Part shown: in pieces, positions 22,556 to 34,555 of the stretch | Numbering within the stretch: the first letter of the stretch is position 1 | How the letters are laid out: each line of letters begins with the position of its first letter | Origin: Thermothelomyces thermophilus ATCC 42464 | Lineage: Eukaryota > Ascomycota > Sordariomycetes > Sordariales > Chaetomiaceae | Assembly (NCBI RefSeq): GCF_000226095.1 | Contig: NC_016478.1 | Location: forward strand, 1,788,001 to 1,852,000 | Length of the DNA: 64,000 nt | Direction of reading: 5' to 3' | Made by a program: the position numbers and the translations under genes | Notes under the pieces: generated by a model | Told to the model about the DNA's origin: nothing | The model's input: the letters and a program-made list of their open reading frames with translations, nothing else | The model's database searches: none

Positions 22556-23680
22556 TCCCAACCCCCCCAACCTTTTTTTTTTTTCGTTTTCTGAATTGTG
22601 TATACTCAAGTCTCACTTAGCGTCTATCGTCCTTGGCTGTTGAGGCCCACTTGGCCCCCTTTACTTCACCGATTCGGCGGACTGAGGGATAAAAATTGTA
22701 TACAGCAAGGCGGACGGTGCATACATTGGCTGTGTATGGTTTTCTCAGTGCATCATTCTTCCCTCTTGAACGGGACATTCAAAGGGAAGGGGCGTTGGTT
22801 TGTTTCTTCTGTTCATGAAGCATCTTGCTTACCGAGGCTGCGGCGGGAGTCAGGGGCATCAATACATTCGGGGTGACTAGCAAGTGATAGAATAGCGAGC
22901 GGGTTGAAGACAAACACTCCATGACAAACAAGGTCATGGGAGAATCTCTGTCATCATCTGTCAAATAGGCGTGGGCAGATCATCGGCATTGTCCAAAGAG
23001 TATTCCTGATCCGCACTTATCTTCAGAAACACAGATATCCACGCGTGGCTCATGCAACGTCGAAAAGTCAATTCACGCGCCTAGCCTTGTTTCGACCGCT
23101 GTAGATACTACTCGATTAGACCGGGTTTGTTCCGCCCTCGTCTGGGAGTCAGAGCAACGCCACGTCTGAACAACCAACCGCAGCAACAAAGGAGCGCCCT
23201 CCACTGCCGCGTCCGCTGAACCGGCTGTGGTTCCTATTGGAGCAGAAGCGGATGCCGCGGATGGCGGCCCGGAGCAGAAGGCTGAGACAGTTAGCTGCCG
23301 GGGAGAACATGGGGGAAAGGGAAAGGTAAACAATAAGAGATGTAGGCCCGTTGTGGGATCAGTGGCGTGTGTCATATCGAGTGTGTCTTTGTCCCATGGC
23401 CGCCTGGTGGTCCGAGTTCGAAGAATCTGACGCATTTCCTTCTCCTTCTTAGTACATACAATGGGAACGGCACCTCGGAGGGGAACGCAGTAAAGTATGG
23501 AAGAATAGAATGGGGGCATCGAGATGGTTCTGTGACGGCCCCTTCCCCGGGCTTGGGGCTTGGGGGTTGCGGACATGACGGGCAGGATATATATATATAT
23601 ATGAAAGGGGCGGAGAAGGTGTCAAGTGTGCTTAAAGATCCCGTCCGCTGTGCCTATTGAGAACAGAGTGAGAAAGAGGG
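22556..23680. other. Intergenic region
   Basis: About 1.1 kb between the carrier and kinase genes, on the same strand. A short (TA)n tract lies at about 23588-23601. No gene supported. Confidence 0.5.
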
Positions 23681-24938
23681 ATGCTCTTCGAAATGAGGTA
23701 TCGCTTGCTCAGTGAGCTCGGAAGCGGTAGCTTCGGCACGGTATACAAGGTTCGTGACAGGGCCACAGGTCGTCTCTATGCAGTCAAAGTCTTGGTCCCG
23801 CCGAACGGCTCCTGGGACCTCGCAATGACTCTGGCCCGGAGAGGAGAGGGCAGCATTCTTCCCACGCTCAATCATGTGAGTTTTGTCCCGTCACCTTGGG
23901 ATAAAGTCACCTTGCAGCAACTAAACAGCACTTCCCCTTCCCCCCGGCCTGATTAGCCTCATATCATACGCACTTTTGGCTCTGAGGGCTGGGGCACCTC
24001 GCACGTCGAGATCGTCCTGAACCTCATGGACGGCAATCTCGCGTCCCTAGCCGAAGGAATGGCCCGTCCTCGCCGCGTCCTCGCCAAGCACGTCCTCTGC
24101 CAGATGCTCCAGGCCCTCGACTACCTCTCCGTACGGGGCTACGTGCACCGCGACGTGAAGCCCGACAACATATTTTTTGTCCTGGCCCCCGGCTACGGCG
24201 GCCGCGACAAAGACCGCGGCGGCGACGATTGGGACAGCGACTGGGATAGGGGCACCGGCGCCTCCCCGTTCCCCTTCCATTTCCGCCTGGGCGACTTCGG
24301 CCTGTGCGAGCACGAGTCCCGCATCGACGCGGGCACGGTCCGCGGCACCACGGCCTTCATGGCGCCTGAGCTGTTCCCGAGCGGCGACGTGGGCAGTGAG
24401 CGGCCGCGGCGGCGGCTGCGGTGGCAGCGGCAGTCGCACAAGTCGGACGTGTGGGCGCTGTATGTCACGGCGCTGTGGGTGCTGGATCTGAATGGGATCT
24501 GGTATGTTTTGTTTCTGGTTTTGCCCCCACATCCCTCTCCCCCCTTCCCCCCCTTTCTTTTTTTTTCCTTTTTTTTCGTCCCGTCCATTGATCATTCTAT
24601 TGTTTTATCTTTCCTTTTTCCTGCATCGATACTGGACCTCACCTGTGACGGATTTGGGAGGACGGCAGTGCTCTCATGCGTCTGAGGTTTCTATGGCGGC
24701 CTAGTTACCGTAATGCGTGATGAATGGCTGACATTGCTTGCTGGACAGGGCAATGGCAAGTCGGGGCGGAGGGGAATGTGACACCACCATCTTTGTGCAC
24801 AACCTGGCAAAGAGGGTCGATGTAGACCACAGGGTTGGCTCGCTGAGGCGGATGGCCGAAACTGATCCGAGAAAAAGGGCGTCCGCGGGGGAAATGCTGA
24901 GAATGTTGGACTTGGCGAGGGTGGAGATGTTGGAGTAA
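23681..24938 (+). CDS. Divergent serine/threonine protein kinase
   Basis: Exons 23681-23875, 23957-24501 and 24749-24938 join to 309 aa. The kinase core is intact at the motif level: glycine loop GSGSFGTVYKV near residue 14, lysine in YAVKVL, catalytic loop HRDVKPDN, DFG in LGDFGLCE, activation-segment end FMAPEL, and SDVWAL in helix F. Between HRDVKPDN and DFG lies an insertion of about 30 residues rich in Gly, Asp and Arg. The C-lobe after helix F is short, ending with DPRKRASAGEML, which resembles subdomain XI. The last intron (24502-24748, 247 bp) is long for this window and may hide a further exon. I cannot place it in a named subfamily. Confidence 0.7.
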
Positions 24939-25791
24939 GAAGAAAGAGAAGGATCGGCGGTCAAGCTCAGCGAAAGAGTCCCGAGGGCAGTTTCCGAGAT
25001 TCATCATTGAAGCCTCTCTTTCCAGATTTGGAGTACGACTTACACACTACAAAGCATTACATCGGGGGTTAGGGTTCGATATGTCAATTTTCCTGTTTTG
25101 TACCTTCCGCTTCTTGTTTCCGTACTATCGCTTCCACTCTTTCTCAAAATGATTCGATAAATTCTTAGCATCTCTGATACTCTCTTAGTGTATCCTATCT
25201 ATCTCCTGGATCTTTTCCATTCAAACTATCCGTCCGAGATTTTCATAACTTCCATCTCGGCTTCTCATTGGTTGCTACACAGTACGGCCAGCGATGATAC
25301 AACTGTGACCGGCTTGAAGAAAAACGATATCCCCTTCATCGCCATGGAGAACGATCGATACAAGAAATTCTCAGAATTGAAGTCCGATTACGAGATACTC
25401 TTGCACTGGTCTCATAAGGGAAGCTCAATGTTTGCATTTCTGATGACATAGGCCGGCTCGTTGTCGGCTACCAGTGGTTGGTTTCGCAATAGAGGATTTC
25501 ACCGGCACTGTGTACCGCTGCCGTACCCTCGACTCAAGGTTTTTTTTTTTCCGCATCCCACTCGCTTCATCAATCGGTTTTATGATGAGCAGGAAAGCAC
25601 ACGTCGGCCGCTGCCGGACTGGATATACCTCTGGACAGCCCTTCGAGAGGTTGACAGTCTAACGACTTCTGGAACTTTTTTGAGTTCTTTCTGTCTGTCA
25701 CCTGCCTCTCATTTTCAATTTTTTTTTTTTCCACTTGATCTTTATTTTCCTTTTTTTTCGTGATACCAGATTTGGATTGTCGGCAGAAGGC
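24939..25791. other. AT-richer interval with possible coding fragments
   Basis: About 850 bp between the kinase and RIX7. One plus frame runs open from 25188 to 25451 with plausible amino-acid composition (for example ENDRYKKFSELKSDYEILLH). A second frame, 25474-25662, contains FAIEDFTGTVYRCR. I could not join them into a supported gene. They could be an uncharacterised gene, a relic, or chance. Confidence 0.4.
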
Positions 25792-28212
25792 ATGTCACGA
25801 CGGCAAGGTTTCAACATGAGATTGGGCCTAGACCGCGACGTCTACCAAATAGTGCTCAAACTGGAAGAGGAGGGGGAGGATGGGCGTAAGCCCCGGCTCA
25901 CGGTCGGATCGGTCTACGAGAGCATCAAGCGATCCAATTCAAGCCTCGCCCGCCAAAAGAAGCGGCCCCTGGAGGATTCGATCGAGCGGGTGCTGGCGAT
26001 ACGAAGGGAGCAGACCAAGGCCGACGAGCAGGAAGACTCTGACGACCTTCTCGAGGCTCAGGAGCAGGAAAGGATAAAGGCGGCCAAGGCGGAACGCGAT
26101 CAGAACCTGCTCAACCGCCAAATTGCCAAATCCTGGGGGTTTGCCAGCCAGAAAGCCGCCGGCACAGGAGCTACCACCACGCCTGCCGAGACTCCCGCTA
26201 CAACGCCCGGGGCGCAACCACCACCACAGCCCGAGGCCACCCCTGCTGTAGCTGGCATGGACACTCCTACCGCTGCCGGGGACAGGCAGCCTAACGGCGA
26301 GCCACGGCCCAAGAAGAGGAAGAGCGCCCCCAAGGAGGTGGACAGGAGCCCGCCAACCGGCGTTTCCATCCTGGACATTGCCGGCGTCGACGACACCCTC
26401 GACCGCCTGCTGGACGAGGTCTGGTTTCCGCTCTGCGCCGGGGAGGCCTGCGAGAAGATGGGCTACCGATACGACAACGGCGTCCTGCTCCACGGTCCCT
26501 CCGGCTGCGGCAAGACGACCCTCGCGCACGCCGTCGCCGGCAGCATAGGGGTCGCCTTCATACCCGTTTCCGCGCCGTCCATCGTGGGCGGGACGTCGGG
26601 CGAGTCCGAGAAGAACATCCGCGACGTCTTTGACGAGGCGATCCGCCTCGCTCCCTGCCTGGTCTTCTTCGACGAGATCGATTCCATAGCGGGCAGGCGC
26701 GAGAGCGCAAACAAGGGAATGGAGAGCCGCATAGTCGCCGAGATCATGAACGGCATGGACCGCATCAAGCAGCAGACGCCGCTGGGGAAGAACGTCGTCG
26801 TACTGGCCGCCACGAACCGACCCGACTTCTTGGACCCGGCCATCCGCCGCCGCTTCAGCGCCGAGATCGACATGGGCATGCCCAGCGAGAAGGCGCGCGA
26901 GCACATCCTCCGGTCGCTGACGCGCGACCTCAGCCTGGCAGACGACGTCGACTTCAAGGAGCTGGCCAAGCTCACGCCCGGCTACGTCGGCAGCGACCTC
27001 CAATACGTCGTCAAGGCGGCGGTCTCGGGAAGCTGCCGCAGCAAGCTCGAGGACCTCCTCCAAAAGGCCCGCGCGCAGAGCGCGCCCGACTACCTCGGCA
27101 GCGCCTCGGAGCGGCAGCGCGACTGGATCCTCCTCCAGGAGCACCGGGCGGCGCCCTGGGAGGAGAGCCGCATCACCATGGCGCAGTTCCGAGCGGCCGT
27201 CTCGCGGGTGCAGCCGGCGTCGAAGCGCGAGGGCTTCAGCACGATCCCCGACACGACCTGGTCGCACGTGGGCGCGCTCGAGGACGTGCGCAAGAAGCTC
27301 GAGATGTCCATCATCGGGCCCATCAAGAACCCGGACCTCTTCAGCGCGGTGGGCATCAAGCCGGCCGCCGGCATCCTCCTCTGGGGCCCGCCGGGCTGCG
27401 GCAAGACGCTGGTGGCCAAGGCGGTCGCCAACGAGTCCAAGGCCAACTTCATCTCCATCAAGGGGCCCGAGCTGCTCAACAAGTACGTGGGCGAGTCGGA
27501 GCGGGCGGTGCGCCAGCTGTTCGCGCGCGCCAAGTCGTCAGCCCCCTGCATCCTCTTCTTCGATGAGATGGACGCGCTCGTGCCCAAGCGCGACGACTCG
27601 CTCTCGGACGCCAGCGCCCGCGTCGTCAACACCCTGCTCACCGAGCTCGACGGCGTCGGCGACCGCTCCGGCATCTACGTCATCGGGGCCACCAACCGGC
27701 CCGACATCATCGACGAGGCCATCCGCCGCCCCGGCCGCCTGGGCACCAGCATCTACGTCGGCCTACCCTCCCCCGACGACCGCGTCGACATCCTCCGCAC
27801 CCTGTACCGGAACACGGTGGCCGAGGCGAGGAAGGAGACGACGGCCAAGGCGAAGGCGGCGGCCACGGCGGCAGGGGACGTGGACATGCCCGACGCTTCT
27901 TCCCCCGCCCCGGGCGGCGCCACGGCACCGATCGGCACGGACGAGGCCGTCCTGGAGAAGGTGGCCCGCGACGTGCGCTGCACGGGCTTTTCGGGTGCCG
28001 ATCTCGGCAACCTGATGCAGGCGGCCGCGCAGGCGTGCCTGGAGAGGGCGTACCTGATGCGGAAGCGGGGGCCCGCGGGCGCGGGTGCGGGTGCGGCGGG
28101 GACGGCAGCGGCTCTCGAGCCCGTTATCACGATGGAGGACTGGGAAAAGGCCCTCACCGAGGTCAAGCCCAGTGTCAAGGACGCGGACAAGTATATGCTA
28201 GAGGGTCAGTAA
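25792..28212 (+). CDS. RIX7: Ribosome biogenesis AAA-ATPase RIX7 (NVL-like)
   Basis: Single exon of 806 aa. The ATG at 25792 is the best start: LGLDRDVYQIVLKLEEEG follows within ten residues, as in fungal RIX7. Residues 1-80 match the N-terminal nucleolar domain. A lysine-rich linker with KKRKS is a probable nuclear signal. Two AAA domains follow. D1 has Walker A GPSGCGKTT near residue 235 and Walker B LVFFDEIDS near 290. D2 has GPPGCGKTLVAKA near 532 and CILFFDEMDA near 586. RIX7/NVL is a hexameric unfoldase that releases factors from pre-60S ribosomes in the nucleolus. The loop between D2 and its C-terminal helices carries an alanine-rich insertion near residues 680-720. A long antisense frame beneath this gene is a codon-bias shadow. 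Confidence 0.93.
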   Translation: MSRRQGFNMRLGLDRDVYQIVLKLEEEGEDGRKPRLTVGSVYESIKRSNSSLARQKKRPLEDSIERVLAIRREQTKADEQEDSDDLLEAQEQERIKAAKAERDQNLLNRQIAKSWGFASQKAAGTGATTTPAETPATTPGAQPPPQPEATPAVAGMDTPTAAGDRQPNGEPRPKKRKSAPKEVDRSPPTGVSILDIAGVDDTLDRLLDEVWFPLCAGEACEKMGYRYDNGVLLHGPSGCGKTTLAHAVAGSIGVAFIPVSAPSIVGGTSGESEKNIRDVFDEAIRLAPCLVFFDEIDSIAGRRESANKGMESRIVAEIMNGMDRIKQQTPLGKNVVVLAATNRPDFLDPAIRRRFSAEIDMGMPSEKAREHILRSLTRDLSLADDVDFKELAKLTPGYVGSDLQYVVKAAVSGSCRSKLEDLLQKARAQSAPDYLGSASERQRDWILLQEHRAAPWEESRITMAQFRAAVSRVQPASKREGFSTIPDTTWSHVGALEDVRKKLEMSIIGPIKNPDLFSAVGIKPAAGILLWGPPGCGKTLVAKAVANESKANFISIKGPELLNKYVGESERAVRQLFARAKSSAPCILFFDEMDALVPKRDDSLSDASARVVNTLLTELDGVGDRSGIYVIGATNRPDIIDEAIRRPGRLGTSIYVGLPSPDDRVDILRTLYRNTVAEARKETTAKAKAAATAAGDVDMPDASSPAPGGATAPIGTDEAVLEKVARDVRCTGFSGADLGNLMQAAAQACLERAYLMRKRGPAGAGAGAAGTAAALEPVITMEDWEKALTEVKPSVKDADKYMLEGQ

Positions 28213-28748
28213 AAGAAGGTTGGGTCGGCGTTAGAAGAGAGAGACATTTGCACCCTGTCCAAGTTGGCCAAGGGGACTGTTTCGGCGTTCGGGGTCTCGG
28301 CATCTCTTTGTGTCTTTCGAAAACATCTTGTCCCCGTCATCCTCTCAGATCAGGTCGAGTCGGTCAACAAAGCGAGACGGCATAATGGGAATGGGCACAG
28401 TGGAGAAAGAAAGGAGCCGAGGCGCTATAAAGAGTAGGAGATTAATCTTTCATCAATCAGGCTACATTCGCCCAAGCCCGTCTCGTCTAGTGAACATGTC
28501 GTCGTCCTCCCTCTATGGTACAAATGGCAGCAGATAGTTGCTTGTGCTGTACAAGAGCCGTCCCGTCTAATGCAAAAAAGGTCATAGTAGCAACAACGGA
28601 CCCAACTCCCCGTCCTTCTCGCAACCGTGTCCGCAACCGGAACCGGCAACCGCGTGCTTTTTGTCGAGGGTTTGGCTGTTTAAGCGAAGAAATCGAGTAA
28701 ATGGTAGTACAAGGGACGCCTAAACCCCGATTACAACAACCGGAAAAC
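28213..28748. other. Convergent intergenic region
   Basis: 3' flanks of RIX7 (plus) and cytochrome c (minus). No other signal seen. Confidence 0.5.
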
Positions 28749-29610
<862 letters not shown>

Positions 29611-30407
29611 CTTGACGGTTGGGGTAGTGAGAGGATTGAGTGTCTGAGAGGAGTCGGTGTTGGTGAGGAAGAGCAGATATTGCGAAGCAAGGTCGGATGT
29701 GAAGGGAAGTAGGAAAGAGTTCAAGAAAAATTTCGGAATGAGGTGTTAGTTTGCTGCAATCGCCGTGCCAGGTCCGCGCGCCGGATTTTTTGCATCGATG
29801 AACACTGCCAAGCCTTGATCATCCAACGAGCGAGCCATGGTAATCCGTGGAAAAATGACCCACCTATTTTCTAACTTGTGCCAATCATGTTTCGACTGTT
29901 AGTCAGTCGCCCCGGGCAAATTCGGGAGCGACCGGCACTGTTGGCGCGCCGCCACCCCCCCCCCCGGGGCAACCCAAAGACGCGCCTTGGCCCGAGGACC
30001 GCGAGCTACTATAGTGTACGGAGTACTGCACAGCAGAAGAGAAGCGCTAGCCGGAATGGGATAGCAGCAGAATCCTGCAGCAACTTGACGCAGGCGAATT
30101 TTCTGACCACTCGCATATCGCCTGATTGAGCCGCACCGCAACGTCCGCGACCCTGCGAATTGCCTTGTTGCCCCGACGCCGAGGGACCCCCGATCGGGCA
30201 CCCAGAAAACCGAGTTGCATTTCTGTCGCCGAGAGGAACCGGGGATAAGCAAAAAGAGGGAGGAGAGAGGAGACAAAGAATCTTTGATTGCCTCCCCTCG
30301 TTTCGAGGGATCTCGCTCGTACACTACGGATTACCTCAATCCGAATTCATTCCTCGCTCACTCGAAATTTGTGCGGACACGCGCGGCGGCAGTTAGTTAT
30401 AGTAGTC
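29611..30407. promoter_or_regulatory. Divergent promoter, cytochrome c / mitochondrial membrane protein
   Basis: About 800 bp between two start codons facing away from each other, both of genes for mitochondrial proteins. It contains a C run near 29957-29965 and a GTACGGAGTACTGCA element at 30016-30030. Shared control is inference from layout. Confidence 0.45.
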
Positions 30408-31440
30408 ATGACGCCGGCACCAGCAGCACCCATCATCCCCCGCTTCCTCCTCCCGCAGACCGGCCTGATATGGCGCCGGGCGGCTCCGGCGGCCTCGGCT
30501 CCGGCCTCCGTCTCGACCCGGAGCCGCGTATTCCTGCGGCTCGCCAGGAACAGCAGCAGCAGCAGCAGCAGCAGCAACGCCGGCACTCCGTCCGGCCAGC
30601 GGGTGCTCGCCAAGCCGGAGCGCTTCAATCCCCCCTCACACGGCTCCCGCCTGCCGAAGAAGAGCATCCCGCGCCACTACGGCGGCGACCTCAGCTTCGA
30701 GGAGGCCAGCGCGCAAGCCTCCCGCGACTACCCGGGCCTGCCGCCGCCGCCAAACACGTTCGCCCACTGGTTCCTGCATAGCCGCTGGATCCATGTTGTC
30801 ATCACCGTCGTACGTTTCCCTCCCTCATTACCCGGCCCCAAAGTTTCCTTCTTTCCTTCCTTCCTTCCCATTCTAAAACGAAAAAAACCTCCTCTAACCA
30901 CGGGAAACAAAACGAAACAAAAAAACAAAACAACAGGGCACGCTCACGGGGCTGGCCATCTACACGTTCGCCCTCTCGTTCCAGAGGACGTCCCCCTTCG
31001 CCGACATGCTCCCGCCGGCGTCCGAGTACCTGTACCACCCGATCGGCTCGGTGCGCGTGCTGATCGAGGTGCTGCGGCTGCACGAGGCGCACAAGGCGGA
31101 GCGCATCAACGAGAAGCGCCGCCGCAACGTCGAGGACGTGGCCAAGCGCGCCGCCTACCGCAAGGCCCACGGGCTGCCCGACGAGATGGGGCTCTTCAAC
31201 CAGCCGATGGCCAAGATCAGGACTGCTGAAGACGGCGGCGGCGGCAGCGATGCGGCGCAAAAGGAGGTTGAGGCTGCCGCCCCGGTCGAAGAAGAAGCCC
31301 CGGTCGAGGCTAGCGGGCACGGGGACGCCGGAGAGGGTGGTGTTGACGGGCCGAAGGGCTCGGAGGTGAAGCGGCTGACAGAAGAGGAGAGGAAGGCGGT
31401 GGTCGAGAAGACCAAGGGGAAATGGCTGGGTATCTTTTAA
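30408..31440 (+). CDS. Conserved fungal mitochondrial membrane protein, function unknown
   Basis: Two exons, 30408-30809 and 30937-31440, give 301 aa. The first 50 residues are rich in Arg, Ala and Ser and lack acidic residues, as in mitochondrial targeting peptides, and include a serine run encoded by AGC repeats. The middle holds KSIPRHYGGDLSFEEA and PPPNTFAHWFLHSRWIH. One membrane segment (VVITVGTLTGLAIYTFALSF) is formed across the splice junction. A basic helical region (LRLHEAHKAERINEKRRRNV) and an acidic tail ending KGKWLGIF follow. I recall similar proteins in other ascomycetes but no assigned function. Inner-membrane location with a matrix or intermembrane-space coiled region is inference. 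Confidence 0.75.
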
Positions 31441-31722
31441 AATTATCATCATGATGGCTGTATACATAACATACGTACGAAGGCGAAGGCGCGACGATTG
31501 TACAGTAGACGGTTCGGGACAGCGGGTGGGAAAAATGGATGGGAACTTGAGGCGGGCGGTTGAGGTTTGGGGGGGGAGGGGGAGGGGGGTACAGTAAAAA
31601 GAAAAGAAGAGGAAAGAAGAAAAGCATCGGATATCCCCTCCCTCTCTTTCACCTCCCAACCAAAACAACCCCTCAACTCACTGCACACACACACCCTTCT
31701 TTCTTCTTTTTCCCTTTTTCCC

Positions 31723-32080
31723 TTACCCCAACTCAACCCCCTCCAAGGCATCCAACACCTCGTCTACCACCCCGCCCCGCTCGAGCACCTTCTGCACCAG
31801 CGCCCCGAGCACCATCCTCTTGGCGCCCCCGCGCGGGGGCTTCCACACGCCCTCGACCGCCTCCGTCTCGGCGGTCCGCGCCTCCAGCATCTTCTGCGTG
31901 CCCGGGGCCGCGGCCCCGTACGCCGCGTTCGCCGCGTTGGGCACGCCCGGCGGCGTCAGCCTCGACGGCGGGTCGATCGTCCGGATGGACAGCAGCCGTA
32001 GGTTCCTGCCCCCCGCGGCGATGCCGTCTACGTCCATGTCCGCACCGGCGGCGTCGTCGTTGTTCCTCCCTTGACGACCC

Positions 32081-32117
<37 letters not shown>

Positions 32118-33101
32118 TGGTGACGGATACGGCCAAGGCCACGTCGGCGACGGCGAGCTCCTCCTTGGACGGGTCGAAGATGATGTTGTTGCCGACGGCC
32201 ATTACTAGGAGGGTTATGGGGGGCCGGGTCGCGATGACTGTCTGTTTGGCGGCGGCGGTGGTGGATGAGGTCGACCTTGGGAAGAGATAGGGCGCTGCGG
32301 CCCAGTCGTCGTCGAAGAAAGGGTCCTCATCGCCCTCGGATTTGAGGCGCGGGAGGCGGGTGGAGAGGAGGGCCAGGTGGGTTGTGAGGGAGAGGAGCGG
32401 GAGGGGATAGGAGAGGGGTGGGGAGATGAGGATGATCTGGGATGATGTCGAGTTAGCCATCTGTGATTTGCCGTGATTTGCCGTGGCATCGCCCATCTCG
32501 GGGAAAACCACAACAGTCAAGACGGGGAGACAGGGAAAAAAACAAAACAAAACAAAACAAAACCTACATCGAGATATAGCTTCCAATGAAACCGCCTGTT
32601 GATCCACAGCTTCTTGACGAACTCGCCGTCCGCGAGCAGCGCCTCGCTCAACAGGGCCGACAAGAAGGTCGTCCCGGAGTCGTCATCCCTCAGCCCGGGA
32701 ATCTCAACCGTCATCTCCACCCACGACGCCTCGCCTTTCCTCCTATCTACCCCGGTTCCTTTCCTACCATCCTCCTCCTCTCCTCCCTCCCCCTCCTCGC
32801 CGCCGTCGTCGTCATCCCCATCCCCGCTGGCGCCGCCCTCCTCGAGGAAGACGGTCTCGTCGCCCGGCCGTTGCGCAGTCCGTTCGACCTCGGCCTTCAC
32901 GCCGACGATGGCCTCGGTGCCGTCGGCGAAGCATATCCTCGCGCTGCCGTTGGTGCCGGGGAGGATGCCGGTCTCGGCGACGAGGGGGCGAAACTGGGTC
33001 GGGGACCGGCCGTCCGGCCGGATGGGCGGGGTCAGGGAGAGCGAGCTGTGTAGGTAGGCGAGCTCGGCGGGCGAGAGGAGGACGTGTTGGCTGGATGCCA
33101 T
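31723..33101 (-). CDS. RRP42: Exosome core subunit RRP42
   Basis: Exons 32568-33101 and 31723-32436 give 415 aa. It is an RNase PH-fold subunit of the exosome ring, which forms the RNA channel for 3'-5' processing and decay. Family features are RPDGRSPTQFRPLVAETGIL near the start, GSARICFADGTEAIVGVKAE, and after the intron ILISPPLSYPLPLLSLTTHL. Two low-complexity insertions lengthen it beyond the usual size of about 300 aa. One is an acidic Gly/Glu/Asp stretch near residues 90-115; the other is a run of about 13 glycines, encoded by GCC repeats on the plus strand near 32081-32116. The intron of 131 bp contains an (AAAAC)n tract. The gene converges on the mitochondrial membrane-protein gene, with stop codons 282 bp apart. 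Confidence 0.9.
32081..32116. repeat. (GCC)n repeat coding for polyglycine in RRP42
   Basis: About twelve GCC triplets. Read on the minus strand they give the glycine run in RRP42. Confidence 0.85.
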
Positions 33102-34555
33102 TTTCGGGACCTGGTCTGTCTCTCTTTTCCCCACCCTTTCCTAACTTTTTCCTTTTTTTTAATATATTTTGTAAATTTGACTCGGCCAACACCCTAGAGA
33201 TTAGATTTGGTCGTTCGGTTTTGTGGTGCTTTGAGAGAGGTGCTGACGGGGTGCTCCCATGCCGGGTCGCGAGCTGGGTTTCCCGTTTGCAGCTTGCCCT
33301 GTTTGGGTTGCAGTGTGGTGCTGAAATTTTGGAGGTGAGGGGCCCGGTTGGGCAATTGGCGCGAGGCCGATGTGGGGGTGAGGAGGCCCTCCGGGCGCTG
33401 GCAGCTGCTGTGGAGCAGGTGCTGCTTTGAATGGGCGCTCTCTGTCTGGGCGCCAGAAGCAGTTCTGATTAGTTATTAGGAAAGAACTCGTACTGTACCT
33501 GCCCGGTGGACCCTGTCACTTAACTTACCATACAGTACGTACAGGCCATGCAGGGCGTTCCCGAATAATTAATTTCTGCCTGAAATGCCTGCACCTGGTT
33601 GATTAATTTTGCTTACTACGACTCCATGCAGCCTGTGGCTATCGAGTGTACAACAAGTCTGTAACCAGCACTGCCAGACGCGCCAGTTCCAAAAGGCTCA
33701 ATGGCGTAAGGACGGTGAGAAACTCGGAAACGGAGAAAGCCGGTAGAGGACGAGGGAGGAAGCACTCAAATCTCGATTATCAACTCATGTATCGCCTAAA
33801 ATACGAAGAGAACTGCGCGTCCGTCCCCAGACACGCGTGCGCAGATGACGTGAAGCACTCAGCCAACAATAACGGAGTACGTCCGTACATACATCGGTAG
33901 GTAACATACATATGCATGGTCCACGCTAAGGAACCGGGTACACTACCCGCAACCTCCCGCTCCACAAGCGAGCTCCGAGCGATCCCGTCGCTCGGTAGAG
34001 GTCCTTGGCCATTGCCAATCATGCGTGGCCAGGATTCCAATGTTCCTAAGCTCATGCCATACCGGGCCCAATGTGATGAGCTTGTCGGGCCCCACGAACT
34101 GGGTGGTTTGCAAGCTCGAGGTCATATGAGTTCGCGGTCCTCGAAGCAAGCTGAAGTGAGGAATAGAGCTGCCTTTGGAAGGCTTCTTGCGCGCCAATAG
34201 CAACCACAGGAAAGCAAACCTGGAAGGCGGTCTTCACTTCCCCAGCGGTCCGCTACAATCCCGACAGCACCACCAGCGATTGGCAACACGTCCTGCCCGG
34301 CAAGTGAAGAGCTTTCTTAAGAAAATTGTATTAGTATGTCCGAACCGGAAAAAAAAACGCTGCTCAAAGCGAAATTCGCTACTTGCTAGTATTACCCGCT
34401 GCTCCGTAAGCTCATCGCGTCTTGATCAGGTATACACAGAATACATCGAGTTAGCACCTCCCACTGCGTATGTAGTCGTCGTTGCCTCGTGAAAAGCCCA
34501 CGTCTGGATCCATCATCATGGGCCCCGTTCTCTCTTCCGAACCCTGCCGGTTCGA
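33102..34555. other. Gene-free interval
   Basis: RRP42 upstream region and the 3' flank of the PARP-E2 gene. It contains GTAC/ACATAC-type motifs at 33526-33542 and 33875-33897. A tRNA-like hairpin near 33940-34010 did not hold up. No gene supported. Confidence 0.5.

Noticed and set aside
25939-27267. 442-codon minus frame beneath RIX7
   Set aside because: It is a shadow of strong GC3 bias in the RIX7 coding strand; no domain is seen.
30550-30580. AGC repeat read as a polyglutamine tract
   Set aside because: In the supported frame of the mitochondrial membrane protein it codes for serine; the other frames are not used.
33940-34010. tRNA-His-like anticodon arm (GTG in a seven-base loop) on the minus strand
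   Set aside because: The anticodon stem pairs well, but there is no matching acceptor stem, and the T arm lacks the TTCGANTC loop.
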